DNA of 64,000 bases from Telmatactis stephensoni (GCA_029948255.1 JALIZF010001678.1:515153-579152); one strand, 5' to 3'; counted from the first letter of the stretch, positions 20,719-58,212 are shown. Translations and numbers: made by a program. Notes: a model not told the origin generated them from the letters alone.

Positions 20719-20844
20719 TAGCCTCCTCCGCAGGCAACTCTTTTGAGTTTTATTGCTTTTGGGTTTCCTGTGGGATCTCGTCTTTTTCTTCCCTAATTTT
20801 TGCACAGGAAGCCCAATTCAAAAGGTTGCCTGCGGAGGAGGCTA
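20719..20844. mobile_element. 126-bp foldback MITE (TAGCCTCC...GGAGGCTA)
   Basis: Ends TAGCCTCCTCCGCAGGCAAC / GTTGCCTGCGGAGGAGGCTA with an inner GGGTTTCCTGTG hairpin shared with the element at 1264. No convincing target duplication. Confidence 0.7.
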
Positions 20845-21057
20845 ATCTTGTTGGTTAGCAGTATCCAAAGTTGTCAAAAAGAACAGTAAACAAAAACTTT
20901 GTGGTATTGGCCATGGTTCAAAGCTTACCACTGTAAAGTGTTGTTACAGAGTGAGGTGACTATGCACAAGCTTATGTAGAACATTGTATATATGTGGAAA
21001 TAAATGTACTGAAAACTGAAAAACAAAAACTAGTATTGATATCTTAAGGTCTTAAGA

Positions 21058-21202
21058 TTTAGAGCAAATTTCATATGAATGTGAAATGGACTGTACTGTG
21101 CCGTGACCGTATCAGTGCCATGATTTCTATAAAAACATTTGCAATTCCTGTCGTTCGGTAACTGTGGTGCCATTTTCACAGTCATACAAAATCTACTGTA
21201 GA
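21058..21202. mobile_element. CAGATTTCATATG-family MITE, copy 2
   Basis: Same ends and centre as the 13654 copy. The following stretch 21203-21979 contains no recognisable gene; only the likely 3' UTR of the crotonase gene with a minus-strand AATAAA at 21713-21718. Confidence 0.7.
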
Positions 21203-21712
21203 GGAGGGGTCACACTCCATGTTGAGATGGATTTGTGCCGTTATTCTCCATCTTGCCAAAGAAATCTGGATACTTGGGATGGTTTCCAATAATTTCTATA
21301 ATGCTGTACCCCTTCCAGTTTCGTCCGTTAGACCAACTGTAGCAATGTATTGCCACACCCCTAGGATGGGTACTTGGGCTGTGATGGGTGTGTGGAAACC
21401 CTTCCCATCTTTGGGGCAATGCCAGTCCAGTTCACTGTAATTGCACTCTATTCAATTTTTTATTCATTTTTTCACTGTAATTACAATTTTATTTGTTCAA
21501 TACTGCTATACATCTTAATATTGTTCAAGCAGTCACTGTGTGTCATGGCATGATTGCACAATGTATCACAACATGTACAAAGTCATCCTAAATAATATTT
21601 CTCTATTCCACAACAGCTAATCTACAATATCACCATTATCTTTAGGGGAGTTCAACTTCTCCAGTCTATTTTCTACATGGAGTTTTTGTTCGCCTATCAT
21701 TTTTTGAACTAT

Positions 21713-21718
21713 TTTATT
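21713..21718 (-). terminator. Poly(A) signal for the crotonase gene
   Basis: AATAAA on the minus strand about 260 bp after the stop at 21980. Confidence 0.45.
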
Positions 21719-21979
21719 TTTATGAAACACACAGTACCCTGGACTTGATTCAGTCCCAAACCATTTTTGAAGCACTGGGTTTTAATGACTGCTGCAGTAC
21801 CTTTGGTTAGCACATGCCACTACATAAAAACAACTAAGTTTTATAACAAACAATTACCCTTTGAAAACACTTTATCACTCAGGACTTTTTGTGTTTCACT
21901 CTGCTTTTTTCTTTTGCTTCTATTTGACTAACGTACATGTCGGCTGTACCAATGGCTTTGATGCACTGTTTAAATATAA

Positions 21980-24181
21980 TCACCCTAGCCAGTCGTCAAA
22001 AGAACCCTTCTTTCCAAGACCTTCTTTCTGGAATTTTTGTGCACCAGCAATACTATCTTTAACAGTTGGAATCTTGACCCCTTTGCGATATTCATAAGTA
22101 AGTGCATCATAAAAGGAATCTGCATTGTATGCAGAATAGAAAGCAGTCTTTCGATCTGCCTTTAAGGCATCTTGTGGATATTTGGCAATCTGTCTTGCCA
22201 GCTTAATGGATGCTTCTACAGCAGTGCCATTGGGGACAACTCTGTTTGCAAGCCCAATATGTAATGCTTCATCTGAGTGGACAGCACGGCCTGTGATGAT
22301 CAAGTCTAAGGCTCTGGACAGGCCAATGAGGTACGGTAATCTTACTGCCCCACCATCAAGTAGAGGAACACCTGAAAAGAGTGATTTTTGTTGAAATTTC
22401 TTGTGTTCTATAAAGTTTTTTGTTCGAATGGGCATTGAAGAGGAGAGTAAAAAAGGTAAAAGTTAATTTATTTTACTTCGGAGCAGGGAGTGGTTACCCA
22501 ATTCTCCCGAGCCACAGGCTCGTGTTTAAGCTTTCTAGGGTGCGCCCTCTACCCCCTCTCTCCACCAGTGCTCCTTTTTACGGGTATTTAAAGCTAATTA
22601 AAGCTACTTGTAAAGGAAAGAAGTCGAAACAAGGATGTGAAGTCGCTGGGAATTGAACTTGGGATCTCTCGCACCAAAGGCCCCCCACTAACCAACTGTG
22701 CCATACTTGCTCCTGACAAGTGAGTATAGTAGTTCGACTTCAAAGACTTGGTTGATTATCATGCATTGCTCAGGGATGTTGAAGTTGTTTTTTGTTTTGT
22801 TTGCGTTTGTATTTTTGTTTGTTTGTTTGAACAAAGGAAACTGGTGGGAAAAACAAACAACGAACACAAGTTCAAAAGAAATTTTTTTGGGGGGTCCCGT
22901 AGTGGAGCTTTGCTCTGTGGGGCTTCCCTGCCCAAGTGACAAAGCTTATAAATAAAAACTAAATTAAAATGCTTGCATCACAGTCTTGCCAATGGACCAA
23001 ATACATTGCGTGACAATGTTTTGAAATTCTCACCTTAGCGTGACAAACCTGTGGAATGATCTGCTTTTGTTTCAAAACTCGTCTGATTATCGTCCTTATT
23101 TTGGGATGCTCACAAATTTTTGAGAAGTAAAAGCAAAAAAAATGAATCCTCCAGAAGGTCGTCAAGCATGAACTGGGAAAACGTGACACTGTGGACAAGG
23201 TCTATCTCTCATCAACTATTCAACTTACTACTTCAAAAATTCTGACAAAAATTCATGGGTATGATAAAAAGACCATGTTTTACTGACTACAAATTTCATC
23301 CTTACCAAATCTCCTATTGAAGAAACCAAAGACAGTACTTTCTTCAGCAATCCTTAAGTCACACATCAAAGCTAACTCCAACCCACCCCCCACTGCATGT
23401 CCTTGGATAGCTCCTACTACTGGCTTGGTTAGTTTAAGCCTCGTAGGACCCTAGATAGGCAAATAGAAAACATTTATAAATGATACAGAGTTGCATATTA
23501 AACCCCTTATAATTTATATTTAAAACTAATTATTTTATCATGTTCGTTTATTTGCTACCGGAAGTGAACCTAAGATATCATGTTTTGCACATGCACAGCC
23601 ATCTGATCTGAAGTACGTCTCACGAACGACAATAATGAACATTTTCATTCGATTTTTTTACCCAAAAGAAATCAATAACACATGAAAAACAAGTGTAATG
23701 ATTCTAATAGAATTAAAAATTCCATCTGAAAGTTGCCTCTGTGTTATAAGACCCAGATAAAATATCCACAATAAAAATAATCTCCTCTTCATGGGTTTTC
23801 TATTAAACCAATATCACGCTATTGAAAACTTACCAAAGGTCCGTCGCCTTCACCTGGTGGTGCTAGTTTACTAAGAAAATCTTCTGCATCTCTGTGAGAG
23901 AGCTCTTCAAGGTCAAAACCCGAGCAGAAATAGCCACCTTTTCCGCAAAGAACAGCCACAGCTGATGAATCATCGATTTCAAACTGACGAAAACACTCCA
24001 CGAGTTCTCTAGCAGTTTCGGTGTTGATTGCATTGCGCTTTTCGGGACGAGCAATTGATACCACTAAAACTTTGCCCTGTTGTTCGGTTTCGACAAAGGA
24101 GCTCGATAGCCGGCTGGAGGAAGCAAAAAGGCGAGGAATTCGCGATACAAATCGCGCAGACCTCAACAACGTGCACGCCAT
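21980..24181 (-). CDS. Enoyl-CoA hydratase/isomerase (crotonase) family protein, probably mitochondrial
   Basis: Three exons: 24181-23834, 23450-23306, 22371-21980; 294 aa, phases consistent. The start is the ATG at 24181. The N-terminus ([19 protein letters not shown]) is Arg/Ser-rich without acidic residues, a typical mitochondrial presequence. The crotonase fold follows: RPEKRNAIN, the oxyanion-hole segment [11 protein letters not shown] and [19 protein letters not shown], then [15 protein letters not shown] and a C-terminal helical region. Compared with ECHS1, the first catalytic Glu is kept (E141 in GGGLELA) but the second is Asn (N161). Canonical syn-hydration is therefore doubtful, and another acyl-CoA reaction is possible. 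The [10 protein letters not shown] segment resembles a bacterial-type EchA subgroup (recalled, not searched). Divergent from LRRC9 across a shared promoter. Confidence 0.9.
22490..22713 (-). mobile_element. tRNA-derived SINE in crotonase intron 2
   Basis: Read on the minus strand: GTATGGCACAGTTGGTTAGT (A box), CAAGTTCAATTCC (B box), then AGCTTTAATTAGCTTTAAAT and a CCCGTAAAAAGGAGC block. Same family as 16905-17064. A tRNA gene is excluded because no tRNA fold follows and the unit is repeated. Confidence 0.75.
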
Positions 24182-24586
24182 GTTTGCTTTTGATGCACCC
24201 AACCTTCAATGGCACGTTATACTGTATGCAGCTCTAGGACCCTGCATATAAAGACCCAAATAACAAATCCCATTTTGACAAAATACTCTGCCTCTTCCTG
24301 CACAAAAATCATTTTTTCATTAATCAATTTAATTCATTCTACCAAGAAATTATGTTTTTCAGGTAGAACCTATTGTAGTTCAAAAGATATTTATTTTTAA
24401 GTCTAAAAGGCCCTGTCGTCCCGGTAACGAAAGGACCAATCAAATCACTTCAGTTTGAGTACAAGAGCCAAATACAAAATGGCGGCAGTTCCATGGCGGG
24501 AAGCAAGAATTTCATATATCAGACAAGGAAATTGAGCTCATAAAGAGCCCAATGAAGCACCAATTCGACATATACTCGATTGGGAT
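24182..24586. promoter_or_regulatory. Bidirectional promoter between crotonase and LRRC9, with X-box-like site
   Basis: 405 bp separate the two divergent start codons. At 24415-24428 lies GTCGTCCCGGTAAC, one mismatch from the RFX consensus GTYNCC-N2-RGNAAC. A CCAAT box (GGACCAATC) follows at about 24433-24441. A short ATG frame at 24479 (18 codons) precedes the LRRC9 start. Since LRRC9 is linked to ciliated cells, an RFX site would be logical; this is inference. Confidence 0.45.
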
Positions 24587-51656
<27,070 letters not shown>

Positions 51657-52873
51657 GTTAGTGAACATTTGTTGAATTACCTTTAAAGACAGAATCCCTT
51701 CCTCTCCTGTCATATGACCTTGGAGACGCCGTTAGAAATGACATGTTCAATGTTGATTTGCCCCGAGTTTTTACCAAAATTTCGCATTTGTTAGTCTTAG
51801 TGTCGCAAATTAAGTCATCTAGCGCGTCAGTCAACTACTTGTACTCTCAATTAAGGCGTTTTGGATTTTCAGGGTTCCGGGCTTCCTGTGCGGAAAATGC
51901 GTCAACCACAGGAAGCTCGAAAAGTTTAGCGCGTCAATGGTGTCCTTGACTTTCTCTGACGTTATGCATCTGCAAAACTTGTGAAATAAAAAGTGAGAGA
52001 TGAAGCAAATGACATAAAACGTAAACGAAGAGGTATCAAAGGGAAAATATCCCCTATTTATCACGAAATGTCCCCAAATTTCATTGGCAGAGGGATCCAG
52101 ACGAAACCCACTCCGAGCATATCCTAAAATGAACGCAGTATTTCTGCCCTAAAGAGTTTTGCTGCCTTCAACTTTTTTTTCAAAACCAGCGGCCATCTTT
52201 TTCGTTGCCTTGTCTCTCTTAAATTGCCGACAAATACACGAATCGTTAATAATACGTGGTTATGTAATTAATAAGTAACAGAACTACATCCTTGACCAAT
52301 TTGAAAATAATTGGATTCAAAAAAAATTGCCTATGGCCGGCCAATTTTGTCAGTCTTCGTAATTTTTTTCATCCAGTTGTTTTCAAATTGGACAGCATGT
52401 CCTATTACGCATACTAACGGCTCAGAAAGCCACCAATATTTGTCCTAGTGCCCTTGGCGCCTTGGTGTAACTAAGGGACTTACGAAGGGACTTTCCACTA
52501 GGAATCGTGCTGCTCTGCCAACTTTATTGTACTTTGTACAGTACCTATTTACAAGCTATTATAGCAAGAGTTCGTACTACAAGCTCAGGTAGAGCCAGGC
52601 CAACCAGAAAGACTTTCCTTAGCTAGTGTGGCTGTCAGAAGTAGTTCCTTACTCGACCAATTTCCTTACTTAGGGCTGTACTTTCCAATTAACACTGAGT
52701 AGTACCCAAACTTGTCTCGGTAGTTTGTACAAAGACTTAGTTAATGTGCGAGTGTGACAAATATCGATAGTCCTTATATTATAACAACTAAGCTAAATCT
52801 AATTTCCTGTTTACATCACGTTTGGAGTCAAAGCGAAACCCTGTCTGTGTCTGTTTGGGTTATAGTGAAAGAA
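51657..52873. other. No gene recognised
   Basis: Interval between the last LRRC9 exon found and the duplicated block. I looked for the expected next LRRC9 exon (human sequence continues with NEIS...GLDNL) and found none. One short GGGCTTCCTGTGCGG...CCACAGGAAGCTC foldback lies near 51876-51920. Confidence 0.5.
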
Positions 52874-53627
52874 GGTGTGTCATGCACTTAGGCAAATCCT
52901 ATGATCAAAACAGTCAAGGTTACAACACTAAAATTGCTTAACTAGTAAAATTACACAAAAATACATTGAGGTCAATAGATACATGATTACTGGAAAACTG
53001 CAGCGTAACACTTTGTTGTGTGATCACGCTAAAACGGCTTTCTCTTTTTATAAATATATATGAAAAGGCTTTTTCAGTCGATAGGAATAACCTCTTAAAG
53101 GTTAAAACTAAATCTAGGCATAGTAATGTTATACCTTTTGTTACAGATTTTAATGCTAATTTGCCTAATATTACTAAAATTTTAAGAAAGTATACATATT
53201 TAATTGAATCGTCCCAAGAACTTAAAGATATTTTTTCAGAAAACGAATTATACCGCTACAGAAGGCCCAAGAATCTAAAAGAAAATCGTAGTCCTTCTAA
53301 ACAAAACCGGTAAAAAGATCGAGTTTCTTCTAATGATGTAGGTTGTATTAAATGACAGAATAGAGTGATCTTGTTCACTATTTCGAAGCATCTAAGAAAT
53401 TATTAGCTCTTGCAACCAATAGATTTTATTCTATCAAGCAAGCATCTTAGTTGCAAGTCCAAGAATGTAATATATCTAGTTTTCATGTAAAAAGTGCCGG
53501 GTGCAGTACGTAGGTTCAACTAAAAATGAATTTAAGGTAAGGTTTAGGAATCACAAGTCGGCTATGTTAGCTAACAGAAATACTTGTGAAGTAGCTATTC
53601 ATTTTAACAGTACACCACATAATTTAA

Positions 53628-54517
53628 GGACGGTGGCCCATAATGGCGAACCATTTTTTTTCCAGTTATTTTATATTTACTTTGTAGAATGGGTAAAGGT
53701 CTTTTAATTCACGAAAAAAAAATTGGGGGTATCCATGCATTTTACGGAGATAATTAATAGTAAACATGGCCAATAACCGCTGACCAGCGATTTTTTAAAT
53801 CGTTAATATAATTTCATTTTCTCCAATGTTATTTCATAAAGAAGTACAGCGAAAGTAATAAAAGCATCTAAAGATTGAATCCTTCAAAATGAAAGCAAAA
53901 AACGTTATTACTGTAATTACTAGTACGCGTTTTTTTCGATTTTTTGGTCTGTTTTCAATTCTCAGGAAACCGGATGTCAAACGCTATTTCTGAGAAAATT
54001 ATATGGCGAATCATTTTTTTTGGCGTGATTTTTTGAAAACATATAGCTTAGTTAATCTAAAACCGAATAAGAAAATAAAATTGTGGGGTATCCATGCGAT
54101 TTAAAAAGTTATTTGCTGAGAAACGCGCGAAATCGTATTAAAATTTGCCTAAATATCCATGAAATCCCCACCCCTCCCTAGAGAGCGACAAGGAATACAA
54201 TGCATTATGGGACATTTCCAAGATGGCGGCCAAACGGTATTCTTTATTTCCGGTCGGAAAAAGAGCCGTTTTTCATGCGCTTTTAAATATCTAGAATGAA
54301 TTCAACTTTAGAATATGAGAAACCATGTATTTTTCTTCTCAAAATCATATTTTTCTTTCACAAAAGTCGTAAAACTAGTGTGTTTTCACGATGGTGTTTG
54401 TGCGAAAACGATCTTCGGAAAAAACGTTTGTTATTCAAATTTGTGTGACTTCGCGCGCGCGCTCGTTGAGTGAAATGCGCAGAACACAATGCGCGCTGGA
54501 AATATGGGCCACCGTCC
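53628..54517. mobile_element. 890-bp DNA element with TTAA target duplication nested in the Penelope-like element
   Basis: Bounded by GGACGGTGGCCCATA and its inverse TATGGGCCACCGTCC. TTAA on both sides (53624-53627, 54518-54521) is the piggyBac-type signature. It interrupts the Penelope-like coding region. There is no transposase; the interior is A/T-rich and carries a GTTTTTTTCGATTTTTTGG-type spacer. Family beyond the TTAA target is unknown. Confidence 0.8.
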
Positions 54518-55080
54518 TTAACTGATTTTAGCTTTTTAGTTATTTAGAGAACGTAGAGCGCGATCTGCTTAAAAGAGAAGCTTACTGGTGTACTCAGTTA
54601 TTTACTTTCCAGCCATTTGGTCTTAATAAGCGTTTAGAATCAAATTCTAGTAATAGGATTAGTTATGGTTAAATTCTTATTAATTATTATTTTTCTTTCT
54701 ATTTTTATCCGTTTTAGTTATTTTTGCATTTTTTTTTTCTTCGTTTTCTTTACCAATTTTATTCTATTTACTCTTTTTCATTCAGTCGCATTTTTAGTTT
54801 CCTATTTTTCCTTTCGTGATGTATGTCTGGCTTGGGCTTGCATAATGTAATTTCAAAGTTTAGCTAGGTGAGTGTTTTGCTCTAGTCACGTTTTGTAGCG
54901 CGTGCGTTTTTTTACCACGCGCGCGCTTTTCCGTAGCGCGCGTTAATTGTTTTGGTGGTTAGGCGCGTGCTTTTCTTAGCGCGTGCTTCTTAGGTTTTCC
55001 GTTAGGTTCCCATAGTTTCATTGTTTTTGTGGTTTTTTGGTAGTTTGGTTTTATGGAAAGTGGCGCGTGCAAAACATTCA

Positions 55081-55121
55081 GTTTGCTGAAGAAGGCCGAA
55101 TGGCCGAAACGTACGAATAAA
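55081..55121 (+). ncRNA. Hammerhead ribozyme-like motif of the Penelope-like element
   Basis: Core order is intact: CTGAAGA (CUGANGA box, 55086-55092), one extra A, GGCC-GAAT-GGCC (stem II with tetraloop), GAAA (55106-55109), then CGTA, giving the minimal AC/GU stem III with A at the cleavage position (55113). GTTTG upstream can pair with downstream AAAC and C (stem I with an internal loop). Very short stem III is typical of Penelope-type hammerheads, which may work as dimers. The extra A before stem II is a deviation. Confidence 0.55.
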
Positions 55122-55464
55122 CAGATATTTAAAAGTTACAAGTTGCGTGGATTGTTTTTTCATATTCTACTATACATATATATTTATTATATTTTGAAAA
55201 TAATTCAAGAGTTTTGATTGGCTAAGAGTCACCGGATAAATTACCATAGTCGCCGGCTAGCTGCCCAAATTTGGAGTTATGAAAATGTTGAAAACCATTA
55301 TTCGAAGTTATGACGTAATTTTCTCGAATATGGAAAATTAGCTTGCGGTATGACGTCACGCTAATTTATGCGGTTCATGCCAAAAGCGGGAAAACAACAA
55401 CAACATGTATTCTTGTCAACAAAGCACAACTGAGAAAGAATTATTTTCAAAAAATAATAAAACA

Positions 55465-55556
55465 ATTATTGAATTCGTTTCTCGTAGGATATGGGGAATT
55501 ATTAAGGCCTTAATAATTCCCCTTATCCTACTCGACCTCATCCAATAATTGCTTAA
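55465..55556. mobile_element. Foldback element within the unit 1 insert
   Basis: ATTATTGAATTCGTTTCTCG... and GGATATGGGGAATTATTAAG pair with CTTAATAATTCCCCTTATCC and GAGG..CCAATAAT downstream. About 55200-55460 is otherwise featureless. Confidence 0.55.
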
Positions 55557-55568
55557 TATATATGTAGA

Positions 55569-55637
55569 AATAGTCTCCTTCGTAACCGTTTTTAGGCTCG
55601 TCACGTAACGCGAAAATAACAGCTGCGAAGGAGACTA
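55569..55637. repeat. TAGTCTCCTTCG foldback, unit 1 copy
   Basis: TAGTCTCCTTCG...CGAAGGAGACTA, related to the MITE at 17348. The unit 2 copy is at 59944-60012. The unit 1 foreign insert ends exactly at its left edge. Confidence 0.6.
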
Positions 55638-56039
55638 GTCAGACTAGTGCAGAAACGGAGACAAAAAAATTATTCGCTTTCAATTTTTTTAGAATTTGTT
55701 TCGAAATAGCCTGATTTTAATTTTCAAACGGATGCCCTGTAATTCGCTTCGCTTCCTTCTCGAAAGCATGTTTTGTCTTGTTAATAATTATTGGTAAAGT
55801 GACATGAATTATGCGGGAGACGCCATAAGTAAATGTTTTGTTTGTCATGTTGATTCCAGTGCGGCTTGAAAAACTGATGTTTACAGTGATATTCTAAAAA
55901 AGTCTTGAAATATCAATGTCAACATCAATTCATGTTAAAAGCGACCTTTGCAAAGACTTACGGATCAGAAAAGCGTTTTCGAAAAGGGAAAATCGTTTCA
56001 AACTTTCACCGTATTCATTCATGCCATCTCTACAAGACG

Positions 56040-57767
56040 TCACAAGTCACAGAAATGTTCCTTTAGTGTTCCTGCCTTACCAATCCGTCCATCTTTGCCC
56101 CTAAAGTCGGGCAGGCATGCATTATGGCCTTCCTTTTTACAATGTAGTAATTCTTGCGAACGATACAGTTTGTGCTGCAGATAATTTACACCGTATTCAC
56201 TCCTTAGGTAGCTAAAAATATTCCTCCGATAAGGTAACCAGTGTCCATTGATCTTCATTTTTATATATTGAGGATTTTCAAAGTTAGTAACAAATATAGT
56301 CACAATGCCCCCAATCTTCCTTGCTATCGCTGGTGGGAAACATAGCAAGTAAACTCCATCATTATCTATTAAACCAGTAGTAAAATCTCTTTTAAGAGCG
56401 AAATTTGAAATCAGTGCATGAAGTTCAGCCTGGCTGTAGCCGTTTACTCCCATGTCAACATCTCCAGCTTCCCAGGGGAGAACGCTTCGCATCTTTACCG
56501 TCCCCAAAGATACCCCCTCAGTGATCTCGAAAGATATATTCTTTGAATTGAAAAAGTCCACCACCAGGGACATACAGTATTGTATATTGTTGATAATGAA
56601 CGGATATGCAAATGTTCCTTGATATGCCCAATGACCTTCGTCTAGCATGATCTTATGAGCAACTGGCTCATCACAGATATCCTCTCCTAAAATTGGGCTA
56701 TCGCGACCACATAAGTCAAGTTCATTAAAATCCGGTTTTCTAAAGCGAAAGACTTTATGCTTGTGAGCAAAAGGAAGAAGACTTTGGTACTTTTGGCGAC
56801 GGTTTGCCATTTTAGTTCCCTTGCATTTCTCCTGATTACTAACTTGAAAAAAGACCTCGGGTCGCACTCCACTTACTGCTCCAGCTTGTTTGGCTGTTAG
56901 GAAAAAGTCTGTAGTAGACAATGAAATCAATTCTTCGTCAAACAAAGATCCTTTTTTATGTGACTTTAACCGCTCAACACTCGTGATTCTTCCCATAAAT
57001 GAAGACGCTATGTTGTCACAGATCATCAAGTCCCCAATCGAATTGCTATACTCATATCGTTGAGAATGCGTCCAGTTGCACAAGCTCATTCTGTAACAAG
57101 GTATTTCTAGCTTGTCCTCGTCCAGTATGGAACCGCTTACAAAGTCAAGTTCTGGTACATTTTCCAAGGCGTGCAAGAGCCACCCTGCACTATTATCAGA
57201 ATCGTGCTCCAACAAGTTGTGTCTGGAATTTAGAAACAAGAAGTATGGTGTCTTAACTTTGTAAATAAGAGAGTTAAACTGATTCCCAACAGTTTCATTT
57301 CTTTTATTTGAGACCAAAACTCTCATTTTGGGAAATTGTTGGCGTAAATGCACTTCTTTAGTTTGTAAACACGATTGAGATGTCTCATCGTCTCGATATA
57401 AAATGATGGTCAATAACTCTTCAAATGTCTCCAAGTCATTTGCCAGCTTGTGTCTTGGCGGACGGTCAAGTTTCTTTGTTATATTTTTATAAGTACCTGT
57501 TCCATTGGATGAACTACTTTCTTGAAGTTGTTGTTGTTGTTGTTGTTGTTGCTGTTGGAAGTTTCTTGATTTTAGATGATCTATAGTACTTTGTAGCTCT
57601 CTTAATTGCATCTTCATTTGAAGATATTCTTGGACAGATCCAAAGCGTAGCAGTTCTTTTCTCTGTTCGCATTTATTGTGGGGCACAAAGGTCAGGATTG
57701 AATACAGAAAAATAACTTGGAAGATGAGAAACACCATTAAACGCATACAGAACGCACCACGCCGCAT
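56040..57767 (-). CDS. FKRP/fukutin-like LicD-family type II membrane protein, copy 1
   Basis: Single-exon ORF, 575 aa. Residues ~8-27 (MRLMVFLIFQVIFLYSILTF) form a signal anchor, implying a Golgi/ER type II protein. A coiled, Gln-rich stem follows (poly-Q ~70-80). Residues ~110-330 resemble the GT-A-like N-terminal domain of FKRP (LLTIILYRDDE, YFLFLNSRHNLLEHD). The C-terminal LicD-type nucleotidyltransferase domain begins near 380; GVSLGTVKMRSVLPWEAGDV followed by DMGV supplies the DxD metal-binding motif. FKRP and fukutin transfer ribitol phosphate to alpha-dystroglycan glycans; whether this protein does so is unknown. A single coding exon also matches FKRP. The second copy lies 4.4 kb away on the same strand with about six substitutions. 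Confidence 0.8.
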   Translation of the reverse strand: MRRGAFCMRLMVFLIFQVIFLYSILTFVPHNKCEQRKELLRFGSVQEYLQMKMQLRELQSTIDHLKSRNFQQQQQQQQQQLQESSSSNGTGTYKNITKKLDRPPRHKLANDLETFEELLTIILYRDDETSQSCLQTKEVHLRQQFPKMRVLVSNKRNETVGNQFNSLIYKVKTPYFLFLNSRHNLLEHDSDNSAGWLLHALENVPELDFVSGSILDEDKLEIPCYRMSLCNWTHSQRYEYSNSIGDLMICDNIASSFMGRITSVERLKSHKKGSLFDEELISLSTTDFFLTAKQAGAVSGVRPEVFFQVSNQEKCKGTKMANRRQKYQSLLPFAHKHKVFRFRKPDFNELDLCGRDSPILGEDICDEPVAHKIMLDEGHWAYQGTFAYPFIINNIQYCMSLVVDFFNSKNISFEITEGVSLGTVKMRSVLPWEAGDVDMGVNGYSQAELHALISNFALKRDFTTGLIDNDGVYLLCFPPAIARKIGGIVTIFVTNFENPQYIKMKINGHWLPYRRNIFSYLRSEYGVNYLQHKLYRSQELLHCKKEGHNACLPDFRGKDGRIGKAGTLKEHFCDL

Positions 57768-57950
57768 ATTTCATAAGCTCGACTTTAAGCTTTAAGAAGA
57801 AGATGCTTTGAAACTTCTTATGCATAAATACTTGCAAAAACACGAACCATGTCAAAATCATGGAGCATAGACGCCTAGACCGAAATGGACATTGGGAAAT
57901 ATTTTGTTTTTTAATGTTAATTTAAGGTCGTCTTAAAGATTCGTTGTGTT

Positions 57951-57993
<43 letters not shown>
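57951..57993 (-). repeat. (AATC)n tail with retroposon-like 3' end, unit 1
   Basis: Read on the minus strand: CATTGACACTTTAATAAAGT followed by (TATTGATTG)n, the look of a LINE 3' terminus; body sequence extends to about 58140. Unit 2 has a longer tract at 62331-62383. Confidence 0.6.
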
Positions 57994-57995
<2 letters not shown>

Positions 57996-58212
57996 CTTTA
58001 TTAAAGTGTCAATGGCTTCTAGCTGGCCACAAGTAGCCTACTAATTGGGACACTGTTACCTAAATGGTCGTTTCTTCCACTTATTTTATTAATCCAAGCT
58101 GAGCTTAATTCGCACTACAAGTCGATCTTCAGAGGGCAGATGGTATGAACAGTCAGAATACAAACAAACTGACTAGAGAATATGCCTTGTCATAACGAGC
58201 CACAACTTCCTT

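Larger units (their letters stand above)
19692..21004 (+). other. Probable 3' UTR of PHF7-like gene with poly(A) signal
   Basis: No coding signal in this interval. The first clear AATAAA downstream of the stop is at 20999-21004. Two foldback elements (20471-20707 and 20719-20844) lie inside, so a mature 3' UTR would carry long hairpins unless an earlier weak signal is used. Confidence 0.4.
53045..55190 (+). mobile_element. Penelope-like retroelement remnant (RT C-terminus + GIY-YIG)
   Basis: 53045-53310 encodes the end of a reverse-transcriptase-like region (IPFVTDFNANLPNI, ENELYRYRRPKNL). 53440-53627 has the GIY-YIG nuclease core (NVIYLVF, then YVGSTKNEFKVRFRNH), with a frameshift and stops. 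The C-terminal part (LLKREAYWCTQLF, FQPFGLNKRLES) resumes at 54540-54663 after an 890-bp insertion. The 3' part includes a hammerhead-like motif at 55081, a hallmark of Penelope-like elements. It is 5'-truncated, frameshifted and inactive. Confidence 0.8.

Noticed and set aside
21203..21440. Possible extra exon of the crotonase gene or a separate small gene
   Set aside because: The crotonase frame already ends at 21980; frames here are short and match nothing known.
22560..22713. Possible tRNA genes at A/B-box sequences (also 16990-17064, 30003-30075, 40250-40320)
   Set aside because: Only promoter boxes and a tRNA-like head are present; the units are repeated with SINE bodies and tails.
24160..24202. 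Longer crotonase N-terminus beginning at 24202
   Set aside because: That codon is TTG; the first ATG, in good context, is at 24181. The same holds for TRPC B, where the codon at 11276 is TTG and the ATG is at 11270.
24021..24251. Plus-strand ORFs opposite the crotonase first exon
   Set aside because: Antisense shadows across a presequence-coding exon and its promoter.
56999..57256. Plus-strand ORFs within the LicD genes (repeated at 61371-61631, 55948-56184, 60320-60556)
   Set aside because: Antisense shadows copied along with the gene.
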